Shown piece after piece: positions 7,093-15,381 of a stretch of DNA of 17,591 nt. Position numbers and translations under genes: made by a program. The stretch is taken from positions 1-17,591 of the forward strand of contig CACXCL010000148.1 in the NCBI GenBank assembly GCA_902766115.1. Direction: 5' to 3'. Under the pieces are notes generated by a model. It ran no database searches. It was not told the DNA's origin and saw only the letters and a program-made list of their open reading frames with translations. The stretch comes from an uncultured Ruminococcus sp. GTDB taxonomy: Bacteria > Bacillota > Clostridia > Oscillospirales > CAG-272. How positions within the stretch are numbered: position 1 is the first letter of the stretch; each line of letters begins with the position of its first letter.

Positions 7093-8763
7093 ATGACAGA
7101 TATCGAAATAGCCGGCAACGCCAAAATGAAGCCTATTATCGAAGTAGCACATTCCCTCGGAATCGAAGATGACGAGATCGAGCTTTACGGGAAATACAAG
7201 GCGAAGATATCCGATCATGCCTTGAAACGCCTGTCAGATAAAAAGGACGGTAAGCTGATCCTTGTCACCGCAGTCAACCCCACCCCCGCCGGAGAAGGTA
7301 AAACGACCACTACGGTGGGGCTCGGTATGGCGATGGAAAAGATCGGCAAAAAAAGCGTTATCGCCCTGCGCGAGCCGTCCCTGGGACCCGTATTCGGGAT
7401 CAAGGGAGGAGCCGCCGGAGGCGGATATGCGCAGGTTGTTCCGATGGAGGACATCAATCTTCACTTTACCGGAGACTTTCACGCGATCACTGCGGCAAAC
7501 AATCTGCTCTGCGCAATGATCGACAATCATATTCAGCAAGGTAATTCACTTGACATTGACACAAGAAGGATCCTGTTCGGGAGAGTGACCGATACAAACG
7601 ACAGGGCGCTCCGCAGAGTGGTCGTCGGACTCGGCGGCAAGGCGGACGGAGTTCCGCGCGAGGACAGATTCATGATCACCGTCGCCAGCGAGATCATGGC
7701 TATCCTTTGCCTCGCCGAATCGATCTCCGATCTGAAAAAACGACTCGGCAACATCCTTGTCGCTTATACGAGAGATTCAAAACCTGTCCACGCTTCCGAT
7801 CTCAAGGCACAGGGCGCGATGGCTGCGCTGCTCAAAGACGCTATCAAGCCGAACCTGGTTCAGACCATCGAAAATACACCCGCTATAATCCACGGCGGCC
7901 CGTTTGCAAACATCGCGCACGGATGTAACTCCGTCAGAGCCACAAAGCTGGCAATGAAGCTCGCCGACTATGCCATTACAGAGGCGGGATTCGGAGCGGA
8001 TCTCGGAGCCGAGAAATTCCTCGATATCAAATGCCGTTTCGCGGGACTGAAACCGTCGGCAATCGTTCTTGTTACGACTGTCAGAGCCATGAAGTATAAC
8101 GGCGGGATAGCTCTTCCCGATCTTAAACAAGAGAATATCGACGCTCTCGTCAAGGGAAGCGAAAACCTTGTCACTCACATCGAAAATCTCCACCGGTACG
8201 GTGTGCCGATAGTTGTTGCGATCAACAGGTTCGGTACCGACACAGACGCTGAGATCGCAGCAGTCGCCCGTATCTGCGAAGAGAACGGCGCGGACTGCGC
8301 CGTGTCAGACGTATTCTCCCGTGGAGGAGAGGGCGGGATCGAACTTGCCGAGAAAGTTGTTGAGGCTTGCGAGAAAGAATCCCGGTTCAAACTGCTCTAC
8401 CCCGATGATTATTCGATCAAGGAAAAGATCGAGTGTATCGCGAAGAATATCTACGGCGCGGACGGCGTAAACTACGACGACGCCGCACTTAAAGCCATAA
8501 AGGATATCGAATCCCTCGGCGAGGAATACTCAAGGTATCCCGTTTGCATCGCGAAAACACAGTATTCGCTCAGCGACGATATGAAGAAGCTCGGCAGACC
8601 GCGCGGGTTCAATATCAACGTACGTGAGGTAAGGCTTTCCGCCGGAGCGGGTTTTATAGTCGTCATTACAGGCGCGATCATGACAATGCCCGGGCTCCCC
8701 AGAGTTCCGGCAGCCGAGAATATCGACGTTGACGACGACGGAAAGATCACCGGTCTGTTCTGA
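7093..8763 (+). CDS. fhs: formate–tetrahydrofolate ligase
   Basis: Cytoplasmic enzyme that joins formate to tetrahydrofolate with ATP, giving 10-formyl-THF for purines, fMet and the methyl branch of acetogenic metabolism. The product is 556 residues, the standard length. ATG 7093 is preceded by AAGGAG (7080-7085) at 7 bases; an upstream in-frame ATG at 7075 lacks this site. The P-loop TPAGEGKTT is at residues 64-72, followed by the family signature EPSLGPVFGIKGGAAGGG (94-111). The end, VPAAENIDVDDDGKITGLF, is typical. Its stop TGA overlaps the tsaE ATG by one base, so the genes are translationally coupled. No folD, fchA or other Wood–Ljungdahl gene lies nearby, so acetogenesis cannot be inferred. 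Confidence 0.97.
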   Translation: MTDIEIAGNAKMKPIIEVAHSLGIEDDEIELYGKYKAKISDHALKRLSDKKDGKLILVTAVNPTPAGEGKTTTTVGLGMAMEKIGKKSVIALREPSLGPVFGIKGGAAGGGYAQVVPMEDINLHFTGDFHAITAANNLLCAMIDNHIQQGNSLDIDTRRILFGRVTDTNDRALRRVVVGLGGKADGVPREDRFMITVASEIMAILCLAESISDLKKRLGNILVAYTRDSKPVHASDLKAQGAMAALLKDAIKPNLVQTIENTPAIIHGGPFANIAHGCNSVRATKLAMKLADYAITEAGFGADLGAEKFLDIKCRFAGLKPSAIVLVTTVRAMKYNGGIALPDLKQENIDALVKGSENLVTHIENLHRYGVPIVVAINRFGTDTDAEIAAVARICEENGADCAVSDVFSRGGEGGIELAEKVVEACEKESRFKLLYPDDYSIKEKIECIAKNIYGADGVNYDDAALKAIKDIESLGEEYSRYPVCIAKTQYSLSDDMKKLGRPRGFNINVREVRLSAGAGFIVVITGAIMTMPGLPRVPAAENIDVDDDGKITGLF

Positions 8764-9230
8764 TGGCGGAGTATATTTCCCTGTCTCCCGAGGAAACTGA
8801 GGAGATCGGCAAAAAGCTCGCTTTATCGTATTCCGACGGCAAGAGAACGGGATTTGTCGCCCTTTTCGGTGATCTGGGTGCCGGTAAAACGGCGCTGACA
8901 AGGGGATTTGTTTCCGTTCTTTCCCCCGGAAGCAGAGTAAAAAGCCCCACGTTCACCATTGTCAACGAATATGTCTCGGGCTCGGTTCCCGTCTTTCACT
9001 TCGATCTGTACAGGCTCTCCGGTTCAGACGAGCTGGAAGATATGGGATACTATGAATACCTGGAACGTGGGATATGTATCGTCGAATGGAGCGAGCGACT
9101 TGAAGGACTTATCCCGGATGATGCCGTAAAAGTATATATCACAAAAAACGACGATGATTCGAGAACAATAAGAATTGAACCCGAAGAAAAACAGGAAGGA
9201 TTTCTTGAAAATGATCGTCCTTGGAATTGA
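8763..9230 (+). CDS. tsaE: tRNA t6A biosynthesis ATPase TsaE
   Basis: A 155-residue P-loop ATPase (YjeE/UPF0079) that works with TsaB and TsaD in making N6-threonylcarbamoyladenosine at A37 of ANN-decoding tRNAs. Walker A is GDLGAGKTA (36-44) with Lys42-Thr43. The family motifs SPTFTIVNEY (61-70), HFDLYRL (79-85) and IVEWSERL (106-113) are all present. The start overlaps the fhs stop in a TGATG arrangement with only a weak purine site upstream, suggesting re-initiation. The gene overlaps the downstream tsaB by 20 bases. Length and motif order are normal. Confidence 0.96.
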   Translation: MAEYISLSPEETEEIGKKLALSYSDGKRTGFVALFGDLGAGKTALTRGFVSVLSPGSRVKSPTFTIVNEYVSGSVPVFHFDLYRLSGSDELEDMGYYEYLERGICIVEWSERLEGLIPDDAVKVYITKNDDDSRTIRIEPEEKQEGFLENDRPWN

Positions 9231-9936
9231 CACTTCGTGTGCCGTCTCGACCGTTGCGCTCACGTCGGACAGAGAGCTTATTGCAACCTATTCTCTTTGT
9301 TCCACGCTTGAACACAGCACGGTCCTGCTGCCGATGATCGAGCGGATACTCTCCGACGCTTTCCTTTCGATGAAAGACGTGGAGCTTGTTGCCGTCACGA
9401 ACGGTCCCGGTTCCTTTACCGGGATCAGGATCGGCATATCCACCGCGAAAGGTCTTGCATTCCCGTTTGACACTCCCTGTATCGGCGTATCAACGCTGGA
9501 ATCTCTTGCGTGGCAGCTTGAAGGGCTCGACGGGTCAATCTGCCCTGTTATCGACGCGAGAAACAACAGTGTTTACACGGCGCTTTTTGAATCGGACAGC
9601 AAAGGCGGGATCACGAGAGTGACTGATGACAGCGTCCTTCAGATCTCCGAGCTTCCGACCGTTCTGAAAGGGAAAAAAGTCCATCTCGTCGGCGACGCCT
9701 CGGACAAAGTACGGGATTTCCTGAGCGACGTCCGGTTTGACAATACTCCTGAAATGCTGAAAACAAACAACGGTTACGGCGCGGCGGTTTCCGGATTGAT
9801 GAAGTACCGCTCAACGGATGACGGCGCGCGCGGAACACATTTTGAATTGAAGCCCGTTTATCTTCGTAAAACAATGGCAGAGAGAAATCGTGAAAAAAAG
9901 CTGAGCGAACGAGGGGAGGATCAAAATGAATACTGA
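9211..9936 (+). CDS. tsaB: tRNA t6A biosynthesis protein TsaB
   Basis: A 241-residue ASKHA-fold protein (YeaZ), the non-catalytic partner of TsaD in the t6A complex. It opens with MIVLGIDTSC and contains the signature TNGPGSFTGIRIG (63-75), STAKGLA (77-83) and the C-terminal KPVYLRKTMAE found in full-length bacterial TsaB. The ATG at 9211 has AGGAAGG at 9193-9199. An in-frame start at 9175 would add 12 charged residues ahead of the conserved strand and is less likely. The gene overlaps tsaE by 20 bases and rpiB by 11. In many Firmicutes tsaB is followed by rimI and tsaD; here those are missing and must lie elsewhere. Confidence 0.95.
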   Translation: MIVLGIDTSCAVSTVALTSDRELIATYSLCSTLEHSTVLLPMIERILSDAFLSMKDVELVAVTNGPGSFTGIRIGISTAKGLAFPFDTPCIGVSTLESLAWQLEGLDGSICPVIDARNNSVYTALFESDSKGGITRVTDDSVLQISELPTVLKGKKVHLVGDASDKVRDFLSDVRFDNTPEMLKTNNGYGAAVSGLMKYRSTDDGARGTHFELKPVYLRKTMAERNREKKLSERGEDQNEY

Positions 9937-10381
9937 CAGAAAAATAGCAGTCGCTTCCGACGGCGCGGGATACCAACTGAAAGAGGCGATAAGATTATTT
10001 CTCACCGACTTGGGATTTGAGGTGATCGACTGCGGAACCGACAGCGACGCGAGCTGCGACTATCCCGATTTTGCCGTTAAAGGCTGCCGGGAGATCACTG
10101 AAGGCCGCGCCGACCTGGGGATCCTGTGCTGCGGCACCGGCATCGGAATGAGCATGTGCGCCAATAAAATTCACGGGATAAGGGCTGCGTGCTGCTCCGA
10201 TATCTTCAGCGCAAAGTTCACACGTATACACAACAACGCAAACGTTTTATGTATGGGTCAGCGCGTCGTAGGAGTGGGGCTGGCAAAGGAACTTGTTACC
10301 GCTTTTCTCGAGAATGAATATGAGGGAGGCAGACACGAGAGAAGAGTCGCCAAGATGATGGCGATCGAAGAAGAAAAATAA
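9926..10381 (+). CDS. rpiB: ribose-5-phosphate isomerase B / RpiB-LacA-LacB family sugar-phosphate isomerase
   Basis: A 151-residue cytoplasmic isomerase of the RpiB/LacAB family, expected to interconvert ribose 5-phosphate and ribulose 5-phosphate. The ATG is preceded by GGGGAGGA (9913-9920) and lies inside the end of tsaB. The proton-transfer Cys69 is in CCGTGIGMS (68-76), and His102 in RIHNNANVL matches the ring-opening His. YEGGRH (132-137) is the usual C-terminal phosphate-binding loop. The first active-site motif, normally SDHAG, reads SDGAG (11-15): the His next to the conserved Asp is Gly13 (codon GGC). The fold assignment is secure, but the substrate could be another aldose phosphate because of this change. 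It is the last gene of the fhs operon. Confidence 0.9.
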   Translation: MNTDRKIAVASDGAGYQLKEAIRLFLTDLGFEVIDCGTDSDASCDYPDFAVKGCREITEGRADLGILCCGTGIGMSMCANKIHGIRAACCSDIFSAKFTRIHNNANVLCMGQRVVGVGLAKELVTAFLENEYEGGRHERRVAKMMAIEEEK

Positions 10382-10387
10382 CAGAAT

Positions 10388-10420
10388 AAAGGCAACACCG
10401 GGTAAAATCGTGTTGCCTTT
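10388..10420. terminator. two-way terminator between rpiB and the phosphopantetheinyl transferase
   Basis: Stem GGCAACAC (10391-10398) with GTGTTGCC (10410-10417), extended by AAA and TTT on the flanks, around an 11-base loop. It separates the convergent stops; the last base of the right arm is part of the minus-strand stop codon. Confidence 0.85.
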
Positions 10421-11013
10421 TATTTCTGTATGCAAACGGATACGGAGTATCCGTGCCCGTCATGAAAGATTTCATACTTGTAAATACCGTACTCATCTGA
10501 CAGAGCGGTTATATCGGCTTTTTTTATTCCTCCGAGCCCTTCGCCCGTGCACTTGACGAAGCTTTCCTTCGCGGTCCAGACCCTTATGAATTCATTTTCG
10601 GGTTCACCGGACGATGCGATCAGTTGCTTTTCCGCTTCAGTAAAGAGTTTTTTCGTAATTCTCGCTTTAGACCGGAGAGTCAGATTGTTACCGTACGGCT
10701 CAACGTCGCAGCCGACGTCCCGGGCGTCGACGGGTATTTCAGCCGCGAGAACGTATTCTCCGCAATTCTGCGGGATATCTGCTTTTTTTCCGGAAGAGAG
10801 AGCGCAAACAACGCATCCCTTTGCATGTGATACGCTGAATTTCGCTTCGGAATTTGTCAGATAAGGCTTCCCTTTCGGCATGACGCCGGTATTCAGACAA
10901 TAGTCCTCGCCTTCTGTGCGCTTCAAAAGGAAGCCGAGCATTTCAAAAGCCGCTTTATGTTGTTCCCTGTGGGTCAGGGACGACTCCGTAAACTTGTAAT
11001 AAACGTAAACCAC
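10420..11013 (-). CDS. Sfp-type 4'-phosphopantetheinyl transferase
   Basis: A 197-residue enzyme that transfers phosphopantetheine from coenzyme A to the Ser of carrier proteins. Motifs run in the usual order: KPYL (49-52), FSVSHAKG (59-66), VGCDVEP (100-106, Mg ligands Asp103 and Glu105), FTEAE (124-128) and WTAKESFVKCTGEGL (146-160, Glu150 and Lys154). I choose a GTG start at 11013 because GGGGAGGT lies six bases upstream and a consensus promoter just beyond; the longer ATG-started frame to 11169 would cross that promoter and the pcrA promoter. It is somewhat shorter than Sfp (about 225 residues). No NRPS, PKS or acyl-carrier gene lies here, so the partner is unknown. Confidence 0.9.
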   Translation of the reverse strand: MVYVYYKFTESSLTHREQHKAAFEMLGFLLKRTEGEDYCLNTGVMPKGKPYLTNSEAKFSVSHAKGCVVCALSSGKKADIPQNCGEYVLAAEIPVDARDVGCDVEPYGNNLTLRSKARITKKLFTEAEKQLIASSGEPENEFIRVWTAKESFVKCTGEGLGGIKKADITALSDEYGIYKYEIFHDGHGYSVSVCIQK

Positions 11014-11019
11014 TGTCCG

Positions 11020-11027
11020 ACCTCCCC
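11020..11027 (-). promoter_or_regulatory. ribosome binding site fixing the GTG start of the phosphopantetheinyl transferase
   Basis: GGGGAGGT on the minus strand, six bases before GTG at 11013-11011. It is the only strong site in the leader and decides the start. Confidence 0.8.
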
Positions 11028-11035
11028 TCGGAGAT

Positions 11036-11064
11036 ATTATAACTCTTTTATGGAAATAAATCAA
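11036..11064 (-). promoter_or_regulatory. promoter of the phosphopantetheinyl transferase gene
   Basis: Minus strand TTGATT (11064-11059), 17-bp spacer, TATAAT (11041-11036). Start expected near 11029, a leader of about 16 bases. It is back to back with the pcrA promoter. Confidence 0.8.
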
Positions 11065-11083
11065 ACTGAGTTTGTATTTCATA

Positions 11084-11112
11084 TTGAAAAAACAAGCGTA
11101 AAATGGTAAAAT
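11084..11112 (+). promoter_or_regulatory. promoter of the pcrA–rodA unit
   Basis: TTGAAA (11084-11089), 17-bp spacer, TAAAAT (11107-11112), with TG at 11104-11105 giving an extended -10. Start expected near 11119, about 28 bases before the ATG. Confidence 0.75.
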
Positions 11113-11146
11113 GATATCAGAAAAAAAAATATCGGGCGGATGATTC

Positions 11147-13552
11147 ATGGATTTAAGAAAAGAATACATTACACTGAAAAAAGAACTTTTTGATATTTAT
11201 TACCGGGACCTTAACAATAAGCAACGCGAGGCCGTTTATGCAGTAAACGGTCCTGTTTTGATACTTGCCGGCGCCGGAAGCGGGAAAACCACCGTTCTTG
11301 TCAACAGGATCGCCCATATAATCCGGTTCGGCGACGCGTATAATTCGGATCTTGTGCCTGAATTCGTTTCCGAGGATACCATCGAGGAAATGAAAAAAGC
11401 CAGGACCCTCGGAAAACGGGAACTGGGGGACTATCTCACAAAGTTTGCCGTATCCCCCGCCCCGGCATGGTCCGTCATGGGGATCACGTTTACCAATAAG
11501 GCCGCGGGCGAGATCAAAACCCGTATCGGAGAGATATTCGGGGAGGAAAGCGACGAATACTCTTCCATAATGACCGGGACCTTTCACAGTGTTTGCTGTC
11601 GTTTCTTGCGTCGCTACGGTTCCCTGGTCGGGTACGACACAAATTTCAGCATCTGTGATACCGCAGACAGCAAGAACCTTATTACAGAGTGCATGAAGAG
11701 GCTCGACATCGATGAAAAGACACTCGCCGTAAAAAGCGTTCAAAACACTATCAGCAAGGCAAAGGATAAACTGATGACGCCTGAAGACCTTGCGGGGGAA
11801 GCGGGAAACGATTTCAAGCTGAAAAAGATCGCTGAGATCTATTCGGTTTATCAGGAAAGGCTGAAGACTCAGAATCTGCTGGATTTTGACGATATAATCA
11901 TGGCGACGGTAGAACTGCTCTCAGGTCATGAAGACGTCAGAAACACGCTCCAACGGCGTTACAGATATATCTGCGTGGACGAGTATCAGGATACGAACTT
12001 CGCGCAGCTCAGATTGACACTTCTTCTCTCGGGATACTACAAGAATATCATGGTCGTCGGCGACGAAGATCAGTCGATCTATAAATTCCGCGGCGCAGTC
12101 ATCGAAAATATTCTGAGTTTCGATCAAAACTACGATAACACACGCGTCATAAAGCTTGAAGAGAATTACCGTTCCACTCAGACGATTCTCGACGCGGCGA
12201 ACAGCATTATATCCCATAATACGGGCAGGCTCGGTAAAACTCTTTGGACTCAGTCTGAAAAAGGCGACCCGATCATTGTGAGCAATCTCGACACGCAGAT
12301 TGACGAAGGACGTTACATCTCTACGGTTATCAGCGACGAGAGGACAAAAAACGGTTTTTCATTCAGAGATTTTGCCGTTCTGTACAGAATGAACGCCCAG
12401 TCGAGAGCCATTGAACAGGCGCTGGTCAAAAGCGCTATTCCATATCGTGTCCTCGGCGGTCTCAGGTTCTTTGAAAGACTTGAGGTCAAAGACATAGTTT
12501 CTTATCTCTACGTCATCAACAATCCCATGGACGACGTCAGACTCAGGCGTATCATCAACACTCCGCGGCGCGGCATCGGCAACAGATCTGTTGAGATCGC
12601 GGTCCTTCTTGCGTATGAAGAGGGCTTTTCACTCCTGGAATTCATGAGGAATGCGCGAAAATACAGCGCGATCTCCCCTTCCGCTTCCAAGTCAATGCAG
12701 GAATTTGCGTTCCTCATCGATTCTTTAAGAGAATCTGTCGCAAAAATGACCGTCTCCAACTTCATTATGAAAGTAATAGACGACAGCGGGTATGAGAGGA
12801 TGATCCGCGAGATCGAGAATAAGACCGAGAGGGACGAAAGGCTTTCCAACCTTGACGAACTTATCAATACTGCGAAACAGTATGAGCAAACGTCCGACGA
12901 ACCTTCCCTTTCCGGATTTCTCGAGGAGGTCGCTTTGATCTCCGACGTTGACAGATACGACGACGAGGCCGACGCAGTTGTGCTTATGACGATTCACAGC
13001 GCGAAAGGACTTGAGTTTCCGATCGTTTTCCTGCCGGGAATGGAAGAAAACGTATTCCCTGGGTATCAGACGATAATGAACCCCGAGGAGCTGGAGGAAG
13101 AACGACGTCTTGCTTACGTGGCAGTCACAAGAGCAAAAAAGAAGGTATACATAAGCCATGTGAACAGCAGGATGCTGAACGGTCAGACGCAGATGAACCA
13201 GATTTCAAGATTCGTCAGAGAGATCCCGGATTCTCTTATTCAACAAACGGCGATGGATTCGTATCGTTCACCCTATTCGTCGGGATATTACGGAAAGCGA
13301 ACGGGGTCCGCTTTTTCAGGCAAATACAATTACGATTGGTCCGCAGGCAAACCTGAAACAAAACAAAGCAAGCCCAAGACCCCGCTTGAAGTTTTTGAAG
13401 TGGGTGATAATGTCTCTCACGGGCTGTTCGGCAACGGCGTGATCCTTTCCGTAAAGCAGATGGGCGGAGATATCCTCTACGAAGTGGTTTTCGAGGAACA
13501 CGGTACAAAGAAACTGATGGCGACGTTTGCAAAGCTGAAAAAGATCAACTGA
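11147..13552 (+). CDS. pcrA: ATP-dependent 3'-5' DNA helicase PcrA (UvrD family)
   Basis: An 801-residue superfamily-1 helicase for nucleotide excision repair, mismatch repair and clearing proteins from DNA. Motifs in order: Walker A GAGSGKTT (42-49), Ia GITFTNKAAGEI (112-123), II VDEYQDTN (277-284), III VVGDEDQSIYKFRGA (303-317), IV LEENYRST (337-344), V TIHSAKGLEFP (615-625) and VI EEERRLAYVAVTRAKKK (650-666). The C-terminal region (about 750-800, VGDNVSHGLFGNGVI) is the RNA-polymerase-binding Tudor-like fold of PcrA. Between motifs I and Ia about 40 extra residues (roughly 63-108) are inserted compared with Bacillus PcrA. The start has only a weak ribosome site (GGGCGG). An eight-residue upstream shift is not available. 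The rodA-like gene follows by 14 bases. Confidence 0.96.
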   Translation: MDLRKEYITLKKELFDIYYRDLNNKQREAVYAVNGPVLILAGAGSGKTTVLVNRIAHIIRFGDAYNSDLVPEFVSEDTIEEMKKARTLGKRELGDYLTKFAVSPAPAWSVMGITFTNKAAGEIKTRIGEIFGEESDEYSSIMTGTFHSVCCRFLRRYGSLVGYDTNFSICDTADSKNLITECMKRLDIDEKTLAVKSVQNTISKAKDKLMTPEDLAGEAGNDFKLKKIAEIYSVYQERLKTQNLLDFDDIIMATVELLSGHEDVRNTLQRRYRYICVDEYQDTNFAQLRLTLLLSGYYKNIMVVGDEDQSIYKFRGAVIENILSFDQNYDNTRVIKLEENYRSTQTILDAANSIISHNTGRLGKTLWTQSEKGDPIIVSNLDTQIDEGRYISTVISDERTKNGFSFRDFAVLYRMNAQSRAIEQALVKSAIPYRVLGGLRFFERLEVKDIVSYLYVINNPMDDVRLRRIINTPRRGIGNRSVEIAVLLAYEEGFSLLEFMRNARKYSAISPSASKSMQEFAFLIDSLRESVAKMTVSNFIMKVIDDSGYERMIREIENKTERDERLSNLDELINTAKQYEQTSDEPSLSGFLEEVALISDVDRYDDEADAVVLMTIHSAKGLEFPIVFLPGMEENVFPGYQTIMNPEELEEERRLAYVAVTRAKKKVYISHVNSRMLNGQTQMNQISRFVREIPDSLIQQTAMDSYRSPYSSGYYGKRTGSAFSGKYNYDWSAGKPETKQSKPKTPLEVFEVGDNVSHGLFGNGVILSVKQMGGDILYEVVFEEHGTKKLMATFAKLKKIN

Positions 13553-13566
13553 AAAGGATCGAGGCT

Positions 13567-14742
13567 ATGAAAGAATTCTCAACCTCCCTAAAGGAAAAAC
13601 TGAAGCAGATGGATTATATCATCCTATCCTGCGCCGCTCTTCTGGCGTTGCTCAGTATTCTTGTGCTTTGGGGCGGTTCCAACGTTCTACATGGCGGAAA
13701 GAATAAAGTAATAGTTCAAAGCGCCGCGGCGTTTGCGGGGATCCTCCTGGCGTTCCTGATTGCCACGATAGATTACGACGCTCTGATCTCGAAATTTGAG
13801 CTTGTGTTTTTCATTTTCTCCATCGTAATGCTTTTATCATGCATCGTGATAAACAAGTTCATCCCGAGCATTTCGGGCAGTTCGGGAGAATCAAACTGGA
13901 ACTGGATCAAAATTCCGGGGATACCCTTCTACCTTCAGCCCGCCGAGTTTGTGAAAATTACTTTTATCATGACGTTCAGCCGTCACATTGACAGAGTCAA
14001 GGAGAACATCAATAAGATCAAGAACGTCGGGATGCTCATGCTGCACGCCGGTATTATCCTCGGACTGCTCGCGATTACCAAAGATATGGGAACGTTCCTC
14101 GTTTATTTGTTCATCATGGCGGCAATGCTGTTCGCCGGCGGGCTGTCTCTGTGGTACTTCGCCGCAGGAGCCGTTATCATGGTAATTGTATTTCCGTTTA
14201 TCTGGGACCACATGAAGGAATATCAGAGAATGAGAATTACCGTGGGCTTCAATCCGGAGCTTGATCCGGAAAACTACGGATATCAGGCGCTGATGAGCAG
14301 AAAGGCGATCATTGCCGGCGGATTCCGCGGCGCGGGGCTTACAGGCGGAAAGGTGTTCGCAAATATTCCCGCCGCTCATTCCGACTTTCTGTTTGCAGTC
14401 CTTGCGGAAAAGCTCGGATTCTTCGGGACTTTCCTCTATATAGCGATCATGGCGACGCTGATCATACGGCTGCTGATTGTTTCGCGCAGAACGAGGAAAG
14501 ATTACGCCTCCTTGATTTGCGTCGGCGTCGCCGCAGTTTTCATTGCACAGACGCTGGAGAACATCGGGATGTGTCTGGCCACTCTTCCGGTCGTCGGCAT
14601 ACCTCTTCCCTTTTTCTCCTACGGAGGTTCTTCAATGCTGTCGAGCTTCCTCTGTATAGGCGTTGTCGAGAGCATCTGCTCGCACAGCAAAAAATACTAC
14701 TTCGAGCGAGAAGCGCCGAGTCAGTCGAAGACAAACGAATAA
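13567..14742 (+). CDS. RodA/FtsW/SpoVE-family peptidoglycan glycosyltransferase
   Basis: A 391-residue polytopic membrane protein with about ten hydrophobic segments. SEDS proteins polymerise lipid II into glycan strands with a partner class B penicillin-binding protein. Conserved pieces are QPAEFVK (124-130), AAHSDFLFAVLAEKLGF (269-285) with the essential Asp273, and GIPLPFFSYGGSS (344-356). The large extracellular loop runs from about 212 to 275. The usual QPDLGT reads TKDMGT (171-176). The ATG follows AAAAGGA (13552-13558), which begins within the pcrA stop. The short N-terminus, no large cytoplasmic tail, and location away from the division cluster favour RodA over FtsW; SpoVE is possible. 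No PBP gene is adjacent. Confidence 0.9.
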   Translation: MKEFSTSLKEKLKQMDYIILSCAALLALLSILVLWGGSNVLHGGKNKVIVQSAAAFAGILLAFLIATIDYDALISKFELVFFIFSIVMLLSCIVINKFIPSISGSSGESNWNWIKIPGIPFYLQPAEFVKITFIMTFSRHIDRVKENINKIKNVGMLMLHAGIILGLLAITKDMGTFLVYLFIMAAMLFAGGLSLWYFAAGAVIMVIVFPFIWDHMKEYQRMRITVGFNPELDPENYGYQALMSRKAIIAGGFRGAGLTGGKVFANIPAAHSDFLFAVLAEKLGFFGTFLYIAIMATLIIRLLIVSRRTRKDYASLICVGVAAVFIAQTLENIGMCLATLPVVGIPLPFFSYGGSSMLSSFLCIGVVESICSHSKKYYFEREAPSQSKTNE

Positions 14743-14743
14743 C

Positions 14744-14772
14744 AAAAAAAGGCTTCCGACACGGAAGCCTTT
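14744..14772. terminator. two-way terminator between the rodA-like gene and recR
   Basis: Stem GGCTTCCG (14751-14758) with CGGAAGCC (14762-14769) and an ACA loop. Seven A's to the left become a U-tract on the minus strand, so it is strongest for recR; TTT to the right gives weaker plus-strand activity. Confidence 0.9.
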
Positions 14773-14777
14773 ATCAG

Positions 14778-15377
14778 TTACAGTTCATGTCTGCCTTCAA
14801 TGGCGCGTCTCAGAGTGATCTCGTCGGCGTATTCGAGTTCCCCACCTACGGGAACGCCGTTAGCGATCCTTGTCACTTTTACCCCAAGGGGGGATATTAT
14901 CTTATACAGATACATCGCAGTGGCGTCGCCTTCGGGTTTCAGGTTTGTCGCTATTATGACCTCTTTAACCTCGTCTCCTTTAAGACGTCTCAGGAGCTCT
15001 TTTATTTTCAGATGCTCCGGTGCGATCCCCTTCATCGGAGAGATAACGCCGTGGAGAACGTGATATACACCGTTATAATGACCGGTATTCTCGATAGCGA
15101 CGACAGAGCGTGGATCCTCAACAACACAGATAACGGACCTGTCTCTTTTTGAGGATGCGCAGATCGGGCAGATCTTATCGGTTGAAATATTCTGACATGT
15201 TTCGCAGAGGGAGACGTCCTGTTTGACGGAAATGATCGCTTTGGCGAATTCGATAGCTTCGTCGTCGCTGAGATTCAGGACGTTGAAGGCATATCTCATC
15301 GCGGATTTTTTTCCGACACCGTCGAGACGGCGGAACATATCGGCGAGTCTTTCGAGCGGTTCAATAAATTCAGCCAT
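14778..15377 (-). CDS. recR: recombination mediator RecR
   Basis: A 199-residue protein that helps RecF/RecO load RecA at gaps. The helix-hairpin-helix region is at about 10-50 (LDGVGKKSAMRYAF). The zinc site uses Cys58, Cys61, Cys70 and Cys73. The Toprim domain begins at VICVVED (82-88) and continues through the typical YHVLHGVISPMKGIAPEHL region; the C-terminal Walker-like end (SPLGVKVTRIANGVPVGGEL) is complete. Start ATG at 15377 gives the family length; a frame to 15434 would add 19 unrelated residues overlapping ybaB. No clear SD precedes the ATG, which lies four bases after the ybaB stop, suggesting coupled translation. Last gene of the dnaX operon. Confidence 0.96.
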   Translation of the reverse strand: MAEFIEPLERLADMFRRLDGVGKKSAMRYAFNVLNLSDDEAIEFAKAIISVKQDVSLCETCQNISTDKICPICASSKRDRSVICVVEDPRSVVAIENTGHYNGVYHVLHGVISPMKGIAPEHLKIKELLRRLKGDEVKEVIIATNLKPEGDATAMYLYKIISPLGVKVTRIANGVPVGGELEYADEITLRRAIEGRHEL

Positions 15378-15381
15378 GATA

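Noticed and set aside
14517..15152. 211-codon plus-strand frame over the end of the rodA-like gene and recR
   Set aside because: It runs through the terminator hairpin at 14744-14772 and is antisense to the conserved recR.
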